In this document: positions 49,801-57,960 of the stretch, in pieces
Layout of the letters: every line of letters starts with the position of its first letter
Numbering within the stretch: position 1 is the stretch's first letter
Assembly (NCBI RefSeq): GCF_005233835.1
Contig: NZ_SZQA01000023.1
Span: 1 to 64,000, forward strand
Reading direction: 5' to 3'
DNA length: 64,000 bases
From: Herbidospora galbida
Lineage (GTDB): Bacteria; Actinomycetota; Actinomycetes; Streptosporangiales; Streptosporangiaceae
Translations under genes and position numbers: made by a program
The notes under the pieces: generated by a model
The model's database searches: none
Told to the model about the DNA's origin: nothing
Seen by the model: only the letters and a program-made list of their open reading frames with translations

Positions 49801-50594
49801 CCGAGCAGTCTCTCCTGGACGTCCTTGGGCGGGGTGACGATCATCCGGTACGTCTCCCCGCCCTCGGTGTGTCCCCAGACCTGGAACAGGTAGGCCTGCT
49901 TGGCCTCCGCGAAGGCGTGCGGGTCGCAGCGGGTGGGGCGGATCGTGACCGGGATCTCCGTGGTGCCCACGGGGACCTCGGCGACGGGCCGCCTCTTCTC
50001 CGGCTCCAAGACGTAGTGGGTGGTGCCGTCGACGTCGTCGACGGTCACCGGACGGGTGCTCGTGACGGTCAGCACCCCCTTGAGGTCGTCGCCCTGCCTG
50101 CGGAAGGTCCCGAAGGCGATCGTGGCCGACTGCTTCAGGATGTACTCGCCGCACTCGTACTTCACGAGCCGGGTCAGCAGGCCGTCGGTGACCGGGATCG
50201 GGAAGCGGACCTCCTTCGGCGGGGCGTCGCCCACGGCCATCGTGGCCACGATGTCGGTCGGCTTGACGGGCGGGATGGCGGTGGCGTCGCAGCGGGCCCG
50301 GCCGTAGGTGATCGGGAAGTCGGTCCGGGGCGTCTTCGGCAGGGTGGTGTCGACCCGCACCGGGGCGGAGGGCTCGAACGAGCCCGAGTCGAGCCGCAGG
50401 TCGGTGATGTGCAGGGGCGTGTCGGCGGCGTTGGTGACCGAGACCTGGATGCGATGGACCGCGACATCCGAACGCCATTGCTGCAACGCGACCGAAACAC
50501 CGGTAGGGGGCGCGGTCGATTCGGTAGCCTGTCCACCGCACGCGAGGGCGCTCATCAGCGTCAAGACGGCAGCCAACCTCCGGAACCACCCCAT
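49764..50594 (-). CDS. Secreted lipoprotein of unknown function
   Basis: A 276-aa protein that starts MGWFRRLAAVLTLMSALACGG, a clear lipoprotein signal (lipobox ALAC). The rest is predicted beta-rich (VHRIQVSVTNAADTPLHITDLRL, ATIAFGTF, VTVDDVDGTTHYVL) with three cysteines, and the C-terminal part has ETYRMIVTPPKDVQERLLGYAIDVCDF. No family recognised. Its start ATG follows TAACCT by eight bases on the minus strand, so it is probably leaderless. Confidence 0.85.
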   Translation of the reverse strand: MGWFRRLAAVLTLMSALACGGQATESTAPPTGVSVALQQWRSDVAVHRIQVSVTNAADTPLHITDLRLDSGSFEPSAPVRVDTTLPKTPRTDFPITYGRARCDATAIPPVKPTDIVATMAVGDAPPKEVRFPIPVTDGLLTRLVKYECGEYILKQSATIAFGTFRRQGDDLKGVLTVTSTRPVTVDDVDGTTHYVLEPEKRRPVAEVPVGTTEIPVTIRPTRCDPHAFAEAKQAYLFQVWGHTEGGETYRMIVTPPKDVQERLLGYAIDVCDFPAT

Positions 50595-50602
50595 AGCGGG
50601 AC

Positions 50603-50608
50603 AGGTTA
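50603..50608 (-). promoter_or_regulatory. -10 box (TAACCT) of leaderless lipoprotein gene
   Basis: Read on the minus strand, TAACCT is followed by eight bases and the ATG at 50594. Confidence 0.4.
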
Positions 50609-50690
50609 GGACACGTCGGCTATCGCGTGAAGTCATTGACAATTTGGCCACAGCTATGGGCGCCGTCACATTCAAGTGGTCTGGACCAAT

Positions 50691-50696
50691 TAGGCT
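50691..50696 (+). promoter_or_regulatory. -10 box (TAGGCT) of leaderless pyk
   Basis: TAGGCT, seven bases, then the GTG at 50704; no ribosome site in between. The same TAGGCT hexamer precedes polA at 60059. Confidence 0.5.
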
Positions 50697-50703
50697 AGGA
50701 CTC

Positions 50704-52140
50704 GTGAGCCGTCGAGCAAAGATCGTCTGTACCCTAGGTCCCGCCACCTCGTCCCCGGAACGGCTGCGGGAGCTGATCAGCGCGGGCATGGACGTCGCCC
50801 GCTTCAACCTCTCCCACGGCAGTCATGAGCTGCACAAAGAGGTCTTCGACCGGGTGCGGGAGGCGGCCGAGGAGCTCGGCCGCGCGGTAGGCGTGCTGGC
50901 CGACCTCCAGGGGCCGAAGATCCGGGTGGGCAAGTTCGCCTCGGGCCCGGTCCGCCTCGGCGTCGGTGACATCATCACGATCACCACCGAAGACGTCCCC
51001 GGAGACCGCGACCTGGTCTCCACCACCTACGATGGCCTGCCCGGCGACGTGAAGCCGGGAGACACCATCCTCGTCGACGACGGCCGTCTCCACCTGGAGG
51101 TCGACAAGGTCGAGGGCCCCCGGGTGACCACCCGGGTCGTCATCGGCGGCATGATCTCCGACAACAAGGGCCTCAACCTCCCGGGCGTCGCCGTCAGCGC
51201 CCCGGCCCTGACCGAGAAGGACGAGGCGGACCTCCGCTGGGCCCTTCGCACCGGTTTCGACATGATCGCGCTGTCGTTCGTGCGGTCGCCGGAGGACGCC
51301 GACATTGTCCACCGCATCATGGAGGAAGAGGGCGTCCACCTGCCCCTCATCGCCAAGATCGAGAAGCCGCAGGCGGTCGACGCCCTCGAGGCGATCGTCG
51401 ACCGGTTCGACGGCGTCATGGTCGCCCGCGGCGACCTGGGCGTCGAGCTCCCGCTGGAGCAGGTCCCGATCGTGCAGCGCCGGATCATCGAGCTCTGCCG
51501 CGAGAAGGCCCACCCGGTCATCGTGGCGACCCAGATGCTCGACTCGATGATGGCCGCACCCCGGCCGACCCGCGCCGAGACCTCCGACGTCGCCTACGCC
51601 GTCATGGACGGCGCCGACGCGGTCATGCTGTCGGGCGAGACCTCGGTCGGCAACTACCCGATCGAGTCCGTCGCGACGATGGCCCGCATCGCCACCGCCG
51701 CCGAGGGCGCGACCCTCCACGCCACCCACAACCTCGACCGGCTCCCCGAGTCGACCGGTGGCGCCATCGCCCGCGCCGCCGCCGAGGTCGGCGCCATCGT
51801 GGGGGCCAAGGCCCTGGTCGCCTTCACCATGTCCGGCGAGACCGCGCGCCGCCTGGCCCGCTACCGCAGCCCGATCCCGCTGATCGCGTTCACCTCCAAC
51901 CCGGTGGTCCGCGGCCAGCTCGCGCTGACGTGGGGCGTGGAGACGTTCGAGGTGCCGTTCGTCCACCACACCGACGACATGGTGCGTCAGGTGGAGGCGT
52001 CGCTGCTCGCCCTCGGCTCGTTCGAGAAGGGCGACAAGATCGTCATCGTGGCGGGCTCGCCTCCCGGCAACCCCGGGTCGACGAACGCCCTGCGCGTCCA
52101 CACCATCGGTTCGGCCGTGGCCCACCCCAACCTGGGCTGA
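50704..52140 (+). CDS. pyk: Pyruvate kinase
   Basis: A 478-aa glycolytic enzyme converting PEP and ADP to pyruvate and ATP. Seen: RRAKIVCTLGPATSSPERL, RFNLSHGSHE, ADLQGPKIRVG, PLIAKIEKPQAVDALEAI with the catalytic Lys, MVARGDLGVELPLEQVP, ATQMLDSM, and SGETSVGNYPIE. The C-terminal regulatory domain is complete. The GTG at 50704 is chosen from the promoter; the frame is open further upstream across the lipoprotein promoter. Confidence 0.98.
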   Translation: MSRRAKIVCTLGPATSSPERLRELISAGMDVARFNLSHGSHELHKEVFDRVREAAEELGRAVGVLADLQGPKIRVGKFASGPVRLGVGDIITITTEDVPGDRDLVSTTYDGLPGDVKPGDTILVDDGRLHLEVDKVEGPRVTTRVVIGGMISDNKGLNLPGVAVSAPALTEKDEADLRWALRTGFDMIALSFVRSPEDADIVHRIMEEEGVHLPLIAKIEKPQAVDALEAIVDRFDGVMVARGDLGVELPLEQVPIVQRRIIELCREKAHPVIVATQMLDSMMAAPRPTRAETSDVAYAVMDGADAVMLSGETSVGNYPIESVATMARIATAAEGATLHATHNLDRLPESTGGAIARAAAEVGAIVGAKALVAFTMSGETARRLARYRSPIPLIAFTSNPVVRGQLALTWGVETFEVPFVHHTDDMVRQVEASLLALGSFEKGDKIVIVAGSPPGNPGSTNALRVHTIGSAVAHPNLG

Positions 52141-52153
52141 TCCGCTCATCCGG

Positions 52154-52184
52154 AAGGGCCGTCACGTACGACGTGGCGGCCTTT
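52154..52184. terminator. Hairpin terminator after pyk
   Basis: AAGGGCCGTCACG / CGTGGCGGCCTTT pair around TACGA with two mismatches, 14 bases after the pyk stop. Confidence 0.7.
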
Positions 52185-52315
52185 CGGCGTTCCCGGCGGC
52201 CTCCCGCGCCGCGGCGATCTCGCCATGATGGGCCAGGGCCCAGTCGGCCGGCGCGGACAGCGGCGTGAGCAGCGAGGCGCCGAGCCCGGTCAGGCTGTAC
52301 TCGACCGACGGGCCA
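52162..52315 (-). pseudogene. Remnant of an HxlR-family transcriptional regulator
   Basis: The minus frame reads PSVEYSLTGLGASLL, then TPLSAPADWALAHHGEI and AAREAAG, ending at 52162. This is the end of a HxlR winged-helix regulator (usual form PRVEYSLT.LG.SL.P...L..WA..H). The DNA-binding domain is missing. Upstream in frame is unrelated sequence that runs into the tRNA gene. It is a 3' fragment, probably not translated. Confidence 0.7.
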
Positions 52316-52391
52316 CGCTGGCGACCCTCGATGCGGGGCAGGCCGCTGGCCTGGCGGCGGTCACCGCGCGAATCAGGGCATGACGAAAGGG

Positions 52392-52464
52392 TGCCCCGAG
52401 TGGGATTCGAACCCACACTTGATGGATTTTGAGGCCATTGACTCTGCCGTTGGTCTATCGGGGC
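52392..52464 (-). tRNA. tRNA, anticodon CAA (Leu?) with short variable loop
   Basis: The minus strand folds into a full 73-nt tRNA: acceptor GCCCCGA/TCGGGGC, D-stem GAC/GTC with GG in the loop, anticodon loop CTCAAAA (anticodon CAA), a 5-nt variable loop, T-arm GTGGG-TTCGAAT-CCCAC and discriminator A. CAA reads the leucine codon UUG, yet the long variable arm of class II tRNA-Leu is absent, and the anticodon stem has a C-T mismatch next to the loop. CCA is not encoded. Confidence 0.8.
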
Positions 52465-52493
52465 GTGCGTGGTCCCAATCTAGCGGACGTCGG

Positions 52494-52499
52494 TAACCT
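52494..52499 (+). promoter_or_regulatory. -10 box (TAACCT) of leaderless pdtaR
   Basis: TAACCT, seven bases, then the GTG at 52507, with no ribosome site. Confidence 0.45.
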
Positions 52500-52506
52500 C
52501 TTGTGC

Positions 52507-53106
52507 GTGAGTGGAACGCAGCGGCGAGTGGTGATCGCGGAAGACGAGGCCCTGATTCGCCTCGACCTGAAGGAGATGCTGGAGGAGGACGGTTACGCCG
52601 TCGTCGGCGAGGCCGGTGACGGTGAGAGCGCCGTGAAGCTCGCCACCGAGCTCCGGCCGGATCTGGTGATCCTCGATGTGAAGATGCCCGTCCTCGACGG
52701 CATCTCGGCCGCCGAGCAGATCGTGTCGGAGCGCATCGCGCCCTGCCTGATCCTGACGGCGTTCTCGCAGCGCGACCTGGTCGAGCGGGCCAGAGACGCG
52801 GGGGCGATGGCCTACCTGGTCAAGCCGTTCACCAAGGGCGACCTGGTGCCGGCCATCGAGATGGCGGTCAGCCGCCACGAGGAGATCGCGGCCCTGGAGA
52901 AGGAGGTCACGACGCTCTCCGACCGGCTGGAGACCCGCAAGCTGGTCGAGCGGGCGAAGGGCCTGCTCATGGCCCAGCACGGATGGACGGAACCGCAGGC
53001 CTTCCGGTGGATCCAGAAGGCCTCGATGGACCGCCGTCTCAGCATGCGACAGGTCGCCCAGATCGTGGTCACCGAGGCCGCGGGGCCGCCCGACAAGTCG
53101 GCCTGA
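52507..53106 (+). CDS. pdtaR: Response regulator with ANTAR RNA-binding domain (PdtaR-like)
   Basis: A 199-aa protein. The N-terminal receiver has the acidic pair in VVIAEDEALIRLDL, the phospho-Asp in DLVILDVKMPVLDG, Thr in LILTAFS and Lys in AYLVKPF. A coiled coil (ALEKEVTTLSDRLETRK) leads to the ANTAR domain LVERAKGLLMAQHGWTEPQAFRWIQKASMDRRLSM. Phosphorylation would let the ANTAR dimer bind two-hairpin RNA and prevent termination, as known for Mycobacterium PdtaR (Rv1626). The kinase is not nearby. The GTG at 52507 is set by the promoter. Confidence 0.94.
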   Translation: MSGTQRRVVIAEDEALIRLDLKEMLEEDGYAVVGEAGDGESAVKLATELRPDLVILDVKMPVLDGISAAEQIVSERIAPCLILTAFSQRDLVERARDAGAMAYLVKPFTKGDLVPAIEMAVSRHEEIAALEKEVTTLSDRLETRKLVERAKGLLMAQHGWTEPQAFRWIQKASMDRRLSMRQVAQIVVTEAAGPPDKSA

Positions 53107-53205
53107 CCGGCCCAAGATCCCTCCGGCTCGCGACCCCGCAGGTCAGGGCCGGAGGCGCAGTGTGTTGAGGACTTATTACGACTCCGCATCCAAGTGTCCA
53201 CAGTT

Positions 53206-53231
53206 CAGACGCTTTCCTGGCAAGGCGTCTG
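53206..53231. promoter_or_regulatory. Inverted repeat in leader of substrate-binding protein gene
   Basis: CAGACGC and GCGTCTG flank a 12-base spacer, 85 bases upstream of the substrate-binding protein ATG. It could be a repressor operator or a leader hairpin. Confidence 0.35.
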
Positions 53232-53316
53232 CGAGTTATGTACGTTTCCAGCATTCGAACGGGACGGTGTCCTGGTTAAGCCCGGCGTTCCGTTGCATGG
53301 ATGAAGGAGACACTTC

Positions 53317-54612
53317 ATGATCCGCATTGCCCCCATGGGGCGGGTGCTGGCAGTCGCCGCGGCCGCCAGCCTTGCCCTGACGGCCTGTGGTGGTGGCGAG
53401 GAGACGGCCGCGCCGGCCACCTCGGCGCCGGCCACGACCGCCGCCGCTCCCGCCACCACGGCGGCGGCCGCGGGCGACGGCACCCTCACCATCGGCTCGA
53501 TCCTGCCCCAGACTGGTGACCTGGCCTTCCTCGGCCCGCCGGAGTTCGCCGGCGTCGACCTTGCCGTCTCGGAGATCAACGCCGCCGGCGGTGTCCTCGG
53601 GAAGCCGGTGACCAAGATCCACGCCGACTCCGGTGACGCGAAGACGGACATCGCTTCGCAGTCCGTTGACAAGCTGCTGCAGCAGAAGGCCGACGCGATC
53701 ATCGGTGCGGCTTCGTCGGGTGTGTCCCTCACCGTTATCGACAAGATCGTCAACGCCGGTGTGGTCCAGTTCTCCCCCGCGAACACCTCGCCGGAGTTCA
53801 CGTCGTACAACGACAAGGGCTTCTACTTCCGGACGGCTCCGTCCGACGTGCTGCAGGGCCGTGTTCTCGGCGACCTGATGATCCAGGACGGCGGCGAGAA
53901 CATCGCCATCCTGAACCGCCAGGACTCCTACGGCACCGGCCTCGCGGCCGAGGTCAAGAAGTCCGTCGAGGGCGGCGGCGGCACCATCGCCGGCGAGGTC
54001 GCCTACGACCCGGCCGCGCCCGACTTCTCGGCCGACGTGGCGAAGATCAAGGAAGCCAACCCCGACGCGATCGCGCTGATCTCGTTCGACGAGACCAAGA
54101 AGCTCATCCCCGAGCTCGAGAAGCAGGGTCTGGGTCCGGACAAGGTCAAGATCTACTTCGTCGACGGCAACCTGGCCGACTACTCGGCCGACTTCCCCGA
54201 GGGTCTGCTCGAGGGCGTCAAGGGCACCCTGCCCGGCGCGGCCTCGGAGGGCAAGTTCAAGGAGAACCTGCTCAAGACCAACCCCGACCTGCGGGACTTC
54301 AGCTACGCCCCCGAGTCCTACGACGCCACGATCCTGATCGCCCTGGCCGCCGAGGCGGGCAAGGACGACTCCGGCACCGGCATCTCGAAGAACCTGGTCG
54401 CGGTCAGCAAGGGTGGCACGAAGTGCACCGACTACAAGGCCTGCCTCGACCTGCTGAAGGCCGGCACTGACATCGACTACGACGGCGTCAGCGGCCCGGT
54501 CGAGTTCTCGGACGCGGGCGACCCGTCCGAGGCCACGATCGGCATCTACAAGTACGGCAAGGACAACAAGTACACCAACGAGACCTACCTCGCCGGTAAG
54601 GTCGACAGCTGA
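53317..54612 (+). CDS. Branched-chain amino-acid-type ABC substrate-binding lipoprotein
   Basis: A 431-aa protein with lipoprotein signal RVLAVAAAASLALTACGGG, then a Thr/Ala/Pro linker (ATSAPATTAAAPATT) and a periplasmic-binding fold of the LivJ type: LTIGSILPQTGDLAFLGPPE, AVSEINAAGGVLGKPV, IIGAASSGVSL, NRQDSYGTGLAAEV and YDATILIALAAEAG. It is the probable receptor for the LivHMGF-like set coded on the opposite strand at 55273-59256. AAGGAG lies 9 bases ahead of the ATG. The long leader (about 200 bases) may carry control. Confidence 0.93.
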   Translation: MIRIAPMGRVLAVAAAASLALTACGGGEETAAPATSAPATTAAAPATTAAAAGDGTLTIGSILPQTGDLAFLGPPEFAGVDLAVSEINAAGGVLGKPVTKIHADSGDAKTDIASQSVDKLLQQKADAIIGAASSGVSLTVIDKIVNAGVVQFSPANTSPEFTSYNDKGFYFRTAPSDVLQGRVLGDLMIQDGGENIAILNRQDSYGTGLAAEVKKSVEGGGGTIAGEVAYDPAAPDFSADVAKIKEANPDAIALISFDETKKLIPELEKQGLGPDKVKIYFVDGNLADYSADFPEGLLEGVKGTLPGAASEGKFKENLLKTNPDLRDFSYAPESYDATILIALAAEAGKDDSGTGISKNLVAVSKGGTKCTDYKACLDLLKAGTDIDYDGVSGPVEFSDAGDPSEATIGIYKYGKDNKYTNETYLAGKVDS

Positions 54613-54640
54613 TCTTCCCCGCTCAGCCTGTAGCGACCGA

Positions 54641-54676
54641 AGCCCCCGTCGTCCGGAAGGACGGCGGGGGCTTTCT
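54641..54676 (+). terminator. Rho-independent terminator after substrate-binding protein gene
   Basis: AGCCCCCGTCGTCC / GGACGGCGGGGGCT with a GGAA loop and one mismatch, then TTCT. Confidence 0.85.
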
Positions 54677-54770
54677 CGTGGCCGCTACGGCGATATGAGT
54701 GCAATGTGAGGTATCACCCGCCACCGAACCGCATTCGGGCCTCATGGGCGCTCTCAGGGCCGCGCGGACC

Positions 54771-55196
54771 TCAGCCCGCCTGGGCGCAGCCCTTCTCGAT
54801 CGCCGTGGCCGCCGCCCGCCACTCCTTCAGCGCCGCCACGGCCTTCTCGTGCGGCGTCGCGGCCGGGACCAGCACGCGGATCGTCCGCTTCATGGTCGCC
54901 GTGTGCTCCGCCAGCCCGGCCGGCAGCTTCTCCCCGTAGCTGAGGATCACGCCCTCCACATAGGCGATCCGGCCGCGCATGCCCTCGCCGAACTCCTGCG
55001 CCTCCTCCTGCCCGGCCGGCTTCAGGACGTGCTCGGCGAAGCCGAGCGCCGAGACCACCCGCCGGCAGGGGTCGTCGGCGGCGTCGGCGCCGGTCACGTA
55101 CATGTCGGTGGAGGCCGCCTTCGGCGGCGGCGGCGCGGAGGCGCAGGCGGTCAGCAGCCCGAGGGCTGCCAGGGCGAGCAGACGGCTGGGCGCCAT
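54771..55196 (-). CDS. Small lipoprotein of unknown function
   Basis: A 141-aa protein. The signal MAPSRLLALAALGLLTAC ends in a lipobox (LTAC). A Pro/Ala-rich linker follows, then an all-alpha domain (RRVVSALGFAEHVLKPAG, FGEGMRGRIAYVEGVIL, HTATMKRTIRVLV, VAALKEWRAAATAIEKG). Two cysteines (DPCRR, KGCAQ) could pair. No family recognised. It sits between the liv gene clusters and could be related to them only by position. Confidence 0.8.
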   Translation of the reverse strand: MAPSRLLALAALGLLTACASAPPPPKAASTDMYVTGADAADDPCRRVVSALGFAEHVLKPAGQEEAQEFGEGMRGRIAYVEGVILSYGEKLPAGLAEHTATMKRTIRVLVPAATPHEKAVAALKEWRAAATAIEKGCAQAG

Positions 55197-55224
55197 GGGC
55201 GGAACCCCGTTTCTGTACGGAAGC

Positions 55225-55259
55225 GAAAAAGGCCACCGGGACGACCCGGTGGCCTTTTC
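55225..55259. terminator. Bidirectional-looking terminator after livF
   Basis: AAAAAGGCCACCGGG / CCCGGTGGCCTTTTC with a 4-base ACGA loop, with a U-rich run on either strand; it ends the minus-strand livHMGF transcript 13 bases after livF. Confidence 0.85.
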
Positions 55260-55272
55260 GAGGAGGAGGACG

Positions 55273-56052
55273 TCAGGCGCGGGCCAGCGTCCCCAGGTAG
55301 AGCTCGATGACCTTCGGGTCCTTGATGAGGTCCTTGCCGGACGCGGTGTAGGCGTTCCGGCCCTGGTCGAGCACGTAGCCGCGGTCACAGATCTGCAGGC
55401 AGCGGCGCGCGTTCTGCTCCACCATGATCACGGTCACCCCGGCCCGGTTGATCTGCTGGGCCTGGATGAAGACCAGGTCCTGCAGCTTGGGCGACAGACC
55501 GGCGGAGGGCTCGTCGAGGAGCAGGACGGAGGGCTCGGTCATGAGGGCGCGCCCCATGGCCACCATCTGCCGCTCGCCGCCGGACAGGGAGCCCGCCCGC
55601 TGCTTGCGCCGGTCCTTGAGGGCCGGGAAGATCTCGCAGACGAACTCGAAGCGCTCCTTGAACTTCTTGGGCACCTGGAAGGCGCCCATCTCGAGGTTCT
55701 CCTCGACGCTCAGCGACGGGAACACGTTGTTGGTCTGCGGCACGAAGCCGACCCCGCGCTCCACGAGCGCGTGGGCCTTCAGGCCGGTGATGTTCTCGCC
55801 CTTGAGGGTGATCGAGCCCGTCCGCACCTCGACGAGGCCGAACAGCGCCTTGAGCAGGGTCGACTTACCGGCGCCGTTGGGGCCGATGATGCCGATCAGC
55901 TCGCCCTCGTTCACGTAGAGGTCGGCGCCGTTGAGGATGTTCACGCCCGGCAGGTAGCCGGCGAACAGCTCGTCGCAGCGCAGCAGCGCGTCTCCGGCGG
56001 CCGCCACGTGTGCCGAGCGGTCGACGATCGCGTTCGGGTCGGCGGCGCTCAT
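55273..56052 (-). CDS. livF: Branched-chain amino-acid ABC transporter ATP-binding protein LivF-type
   Basis: A 259-aa ABC ATPase with Walker A GPNGAGKST, signature LSGGERQMVAMGRALM, Walker B VLLLDEPSAGL and H-loop MVEQNAR (Gln as usual for LivF). The ATG overlaps the stop of livG (ATGA). It drives the LivH/LivM pore with LivG. The C-terminus (LYLGTLARA) is of ordinary length. Confidence 0.96.
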   Translation of the reverse strand: MSAADPNAIVDRSAHVAAAGDALLRCDELFAGYLPGVNILNGADLYVNEGELIGIIGPNGAGKSTLLKALFGLVEVRTGSITLKGENITGLKAHALVERGVGFVPQTNNVFPSLSVEENLEMGAFQVPKKFKERFEFVCEIFPALKDRRKQRAGSLSGGERQMVAMGRALMTEPSVLLLDEPSAGLSPKLQDLVFIQAQQINRAGVTVIMVEQNARRCLQICDRGYVLDQGRNAYTASGKDLIKDPKVIELYLGTLARA

Positions 56053-56972
56053 TCCGTGCTCTCCTTGTCGAGTTCGGCCTCGGCCTCGTGGAGCTGCCGC
56101 TCCTCCTCCTCGGCCGAGAGCGGGGCGTCGTGGTGGGCGCCGAGGTAGGCGTCCACGACCCGCTCGTCCGACATGACGCTGTCGGGCGGACCCTCGGCGA
56201 TCACCTCGCCCTGGGCCATCACGATGACCCAGTCGGAGATGTCGCGGACCATGTCCATGTCGTGCTCGACGAACAGGACGGTCATCCCGAGCTCGCGCAG
56301 GTTCTTCACGTGGCCGAGCAGCGACTGCGTCAGGGCCGGGTTCACACCCGCCATCGGCTCGTCGAGCATGACCAGCTCGGGGTTGCCCATGAGGGCGCGG
56401 GCCATCTCCAGCAGCTTGCGCTGGCCGCCCGAGAGGCTGCCGGCGAAGTCGTCGCGCTTGGCGTCGAGCTTGAAGCGCTGGAGCAGGTCCTCGGCCTGGA
56501 GGGTGATCTCGTCCTCCTGGCCGCGCCACAGGCCCGGGATCAGGCCGCGGAAGAAGTTCTCGCCCTTCTGCGCCTGGGCGCCCAGGCGCATGTTCTCGAT
56601 GACCGTGAGCTTCGAGAGCGCCTTGGTCAGCTGGAAGGTGCGGACCATGCCCTTACGGGCGACCTTGTAGGCCGACACCCCGTTCATGGCCTGGCCGTTG
56701 AAGGTCCACTGGCCCTCGTCGGCGGTGTCGAAGCCGGTCAGCTGGTTGAAGAACGTCGTCTTCCCGGCGCCGTTGGGGCCGATCAGGGCGGTGATGCTGC
56801 CCCGCTGGATCTCGACGTGGTTGACGTTCACGGCGGTCAGACCGCCGAAGCGGCGCACCACGTTGTCGACGACGAGGATCGGGTCGGGCTTGGGGACCCC
56901 GGGCTCGGCGGCCATGCCCTCGAACGCCTTGAGGGCCGCCGCCTTGCCGGCCGGGAGCGATTCAGCGTGCAT
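56049..56972 (-). CDS. livG: Branched-chain amino-acid ABC transporter ATP-binding protein LivG-type
   Basis: A 307-aa ABC ATPase with Walker A GPNGAGKTT, signature LSGGQRKLLEMARALM, Walker B LVMLDEPMAGVNP and H-loop FVEHDMD. About 28 residues precede the ATPase core, and a 30-residue acidic tail (SAEEEERQLHEAEAELDKE) follows it; both are longer than in E. coli LivG. The start overlaps the end of livM by 11 bases. Confidence 0.96.
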   Translation of the reverse strand: MHAESLPAGKAAALKAFEGMAAEPGVPKPDPILVVDNVVRRFGGLTAVNVNHVEIQRGSITALIGPNGAGKTTFFNQLTGFDTADEGQWTFNGQAMNGVSAYKVARKGMVRTFQLTKALSKLTVIENMRLGAQAQKGENFFRGLIPGLWRGQEDEITLQAEDLLQRFKLDAKRDDFAGSLSGGQRKLLEMARALMGNPELVMLDEPMAGVNPALTQSLLGHVKNLRELGMTVLFVEHDMDMVRDISDWVIVMAQGEVIAEGPPDSVMSDERVVDAYLGAHHDAPLSAEEEERQLHEAEAELDKESTE

Positions 56973-57951
56973 CGATTGAGATCTCCCTCTTGTCCCCGAA
57001 GATGCCCTGCGGCCGGTAGATCAGCAGCAGCATGAGGCCGAGGCCGACGAGCATCAGGCGGATCGCGCCGACCTGGTTGACCGTGATGAAGGTGATCGCG
57101 CCGCTGTTGACGGCTTCTTCCATCCCGGTGCCGATGAAGATGAGCAGCAACCAGAAGAGCATCGAGCCGACGATCGGACCGAGGATCCGGGCCGCGCCAC
57201 CGAGGATCAGCACGGTGTACGCGTAGAACGTCAGGTCGGTCGAGAACAGGTCGGGCTGCACGGCCGATCGGCTGAGGGCGAAGATGAAGCCGCCCATCGA
57301 GCCGATGACGCCACCGATGACCAGCGCCTGCATCTTGTACGAGAACACGTTCTTGCCGAGGCTGCGCACGGCGTCCTCGTCCTCGCGGATCGCCTTGAGC
57401 ACGCGGCCCCACGGGCTCTTCATCGCCATGAACAGGACGAACGAGGCGAGCGCCACGAGCACCCAGCCGACCGTCAGCACCCACATCGACCGGTTGTCGA
57501 AGCCGATGATCGGGGGGATGCCGTACTCACCGGGGGGATAGGGGTTCATGTCGTAGAACGAGCCCGAGAAGGCCTGGAGGCCGTCGGTGCCGCCGAAGGT
57601 GTCCGACAGCGCGACCGACCGCACGACGAGGCGGACGATCTCCGCCGCGGCGATGGTGACGATGGCCAGATAGTCGGCCCGCAGCCGCAGGGTCGGGATG
57701 CCCAGCAGCAGGGCCATCAGGACGGCCAGCAGCAGGCCGATGCCGACGCCCAGGAAGAAGGGCAGCCCGAAGGTGGAGACGGTCACCGCGATGGCGTACG
57801 CGCCGATGGCCAGGAATCCCGCCTGGCCGAAGTTGAGCAGGCCGGTGTAGCCGAACTGCACGTTGAGGCCGATCGCCGCGAGGGCGTAGATGATGGCCTC
57901 GGAGCCGATGCCCGCTTCCACGGCCCGGCTGAAGATGAGTGTCCAGTCCAT
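56962..57951 (-). CDS. livM: Branched-chain amino-acid ABC transporter permease LivM-type
   Basis: A 329-aa permease. Repeated hydrophobic helices (IIYALAAIGLNVQFGYTGLL, AIAVTVSTFGLPFFLGVGIGLLLAVLMALLLG) surround the LivM motif LRLRADYLAIVTIAAAEIVRL and the EAA-like loop SPWGRVLKAIREDEDAVRSLG. The C-terminus is LMLLLIYRPQGIFGDKRE. It lies 9 bases after livH in an operon livH-livM-livG-livF. Confidence 0.96.
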   Translation of the reverse strand: MDWTLIFSRAVEAGIGSEAIIYALAAIGLNVQFGYTGLLNFGQAGFLAIGAYAIAVTVSTFGLPFFLGVGIGLLLAVLMALLLGIPTLRLRADYLAIVTIAAAEIVRLVVRSVALSDTFGGTDGLQAFSGSFYDMNPYPPGEYGIPPIIGFDNRSMWVLTVGWVLVALASFVLFMAMKSPWGRVLKAIREDEDAVRSLGKNVFSYKMQALVIGGVIGSMGGFIFALSRSAVQPDLFSTDLTFYAYTVLILGGAARILGPIVGSMLFWLLLIFIGTGMEEAVNSGAITFITVNQVGAIRLMLVGLGLMLLLIYRPQGIFGDKREISIDAR

Positions 57952-57960
57952 GTGTGCCTC

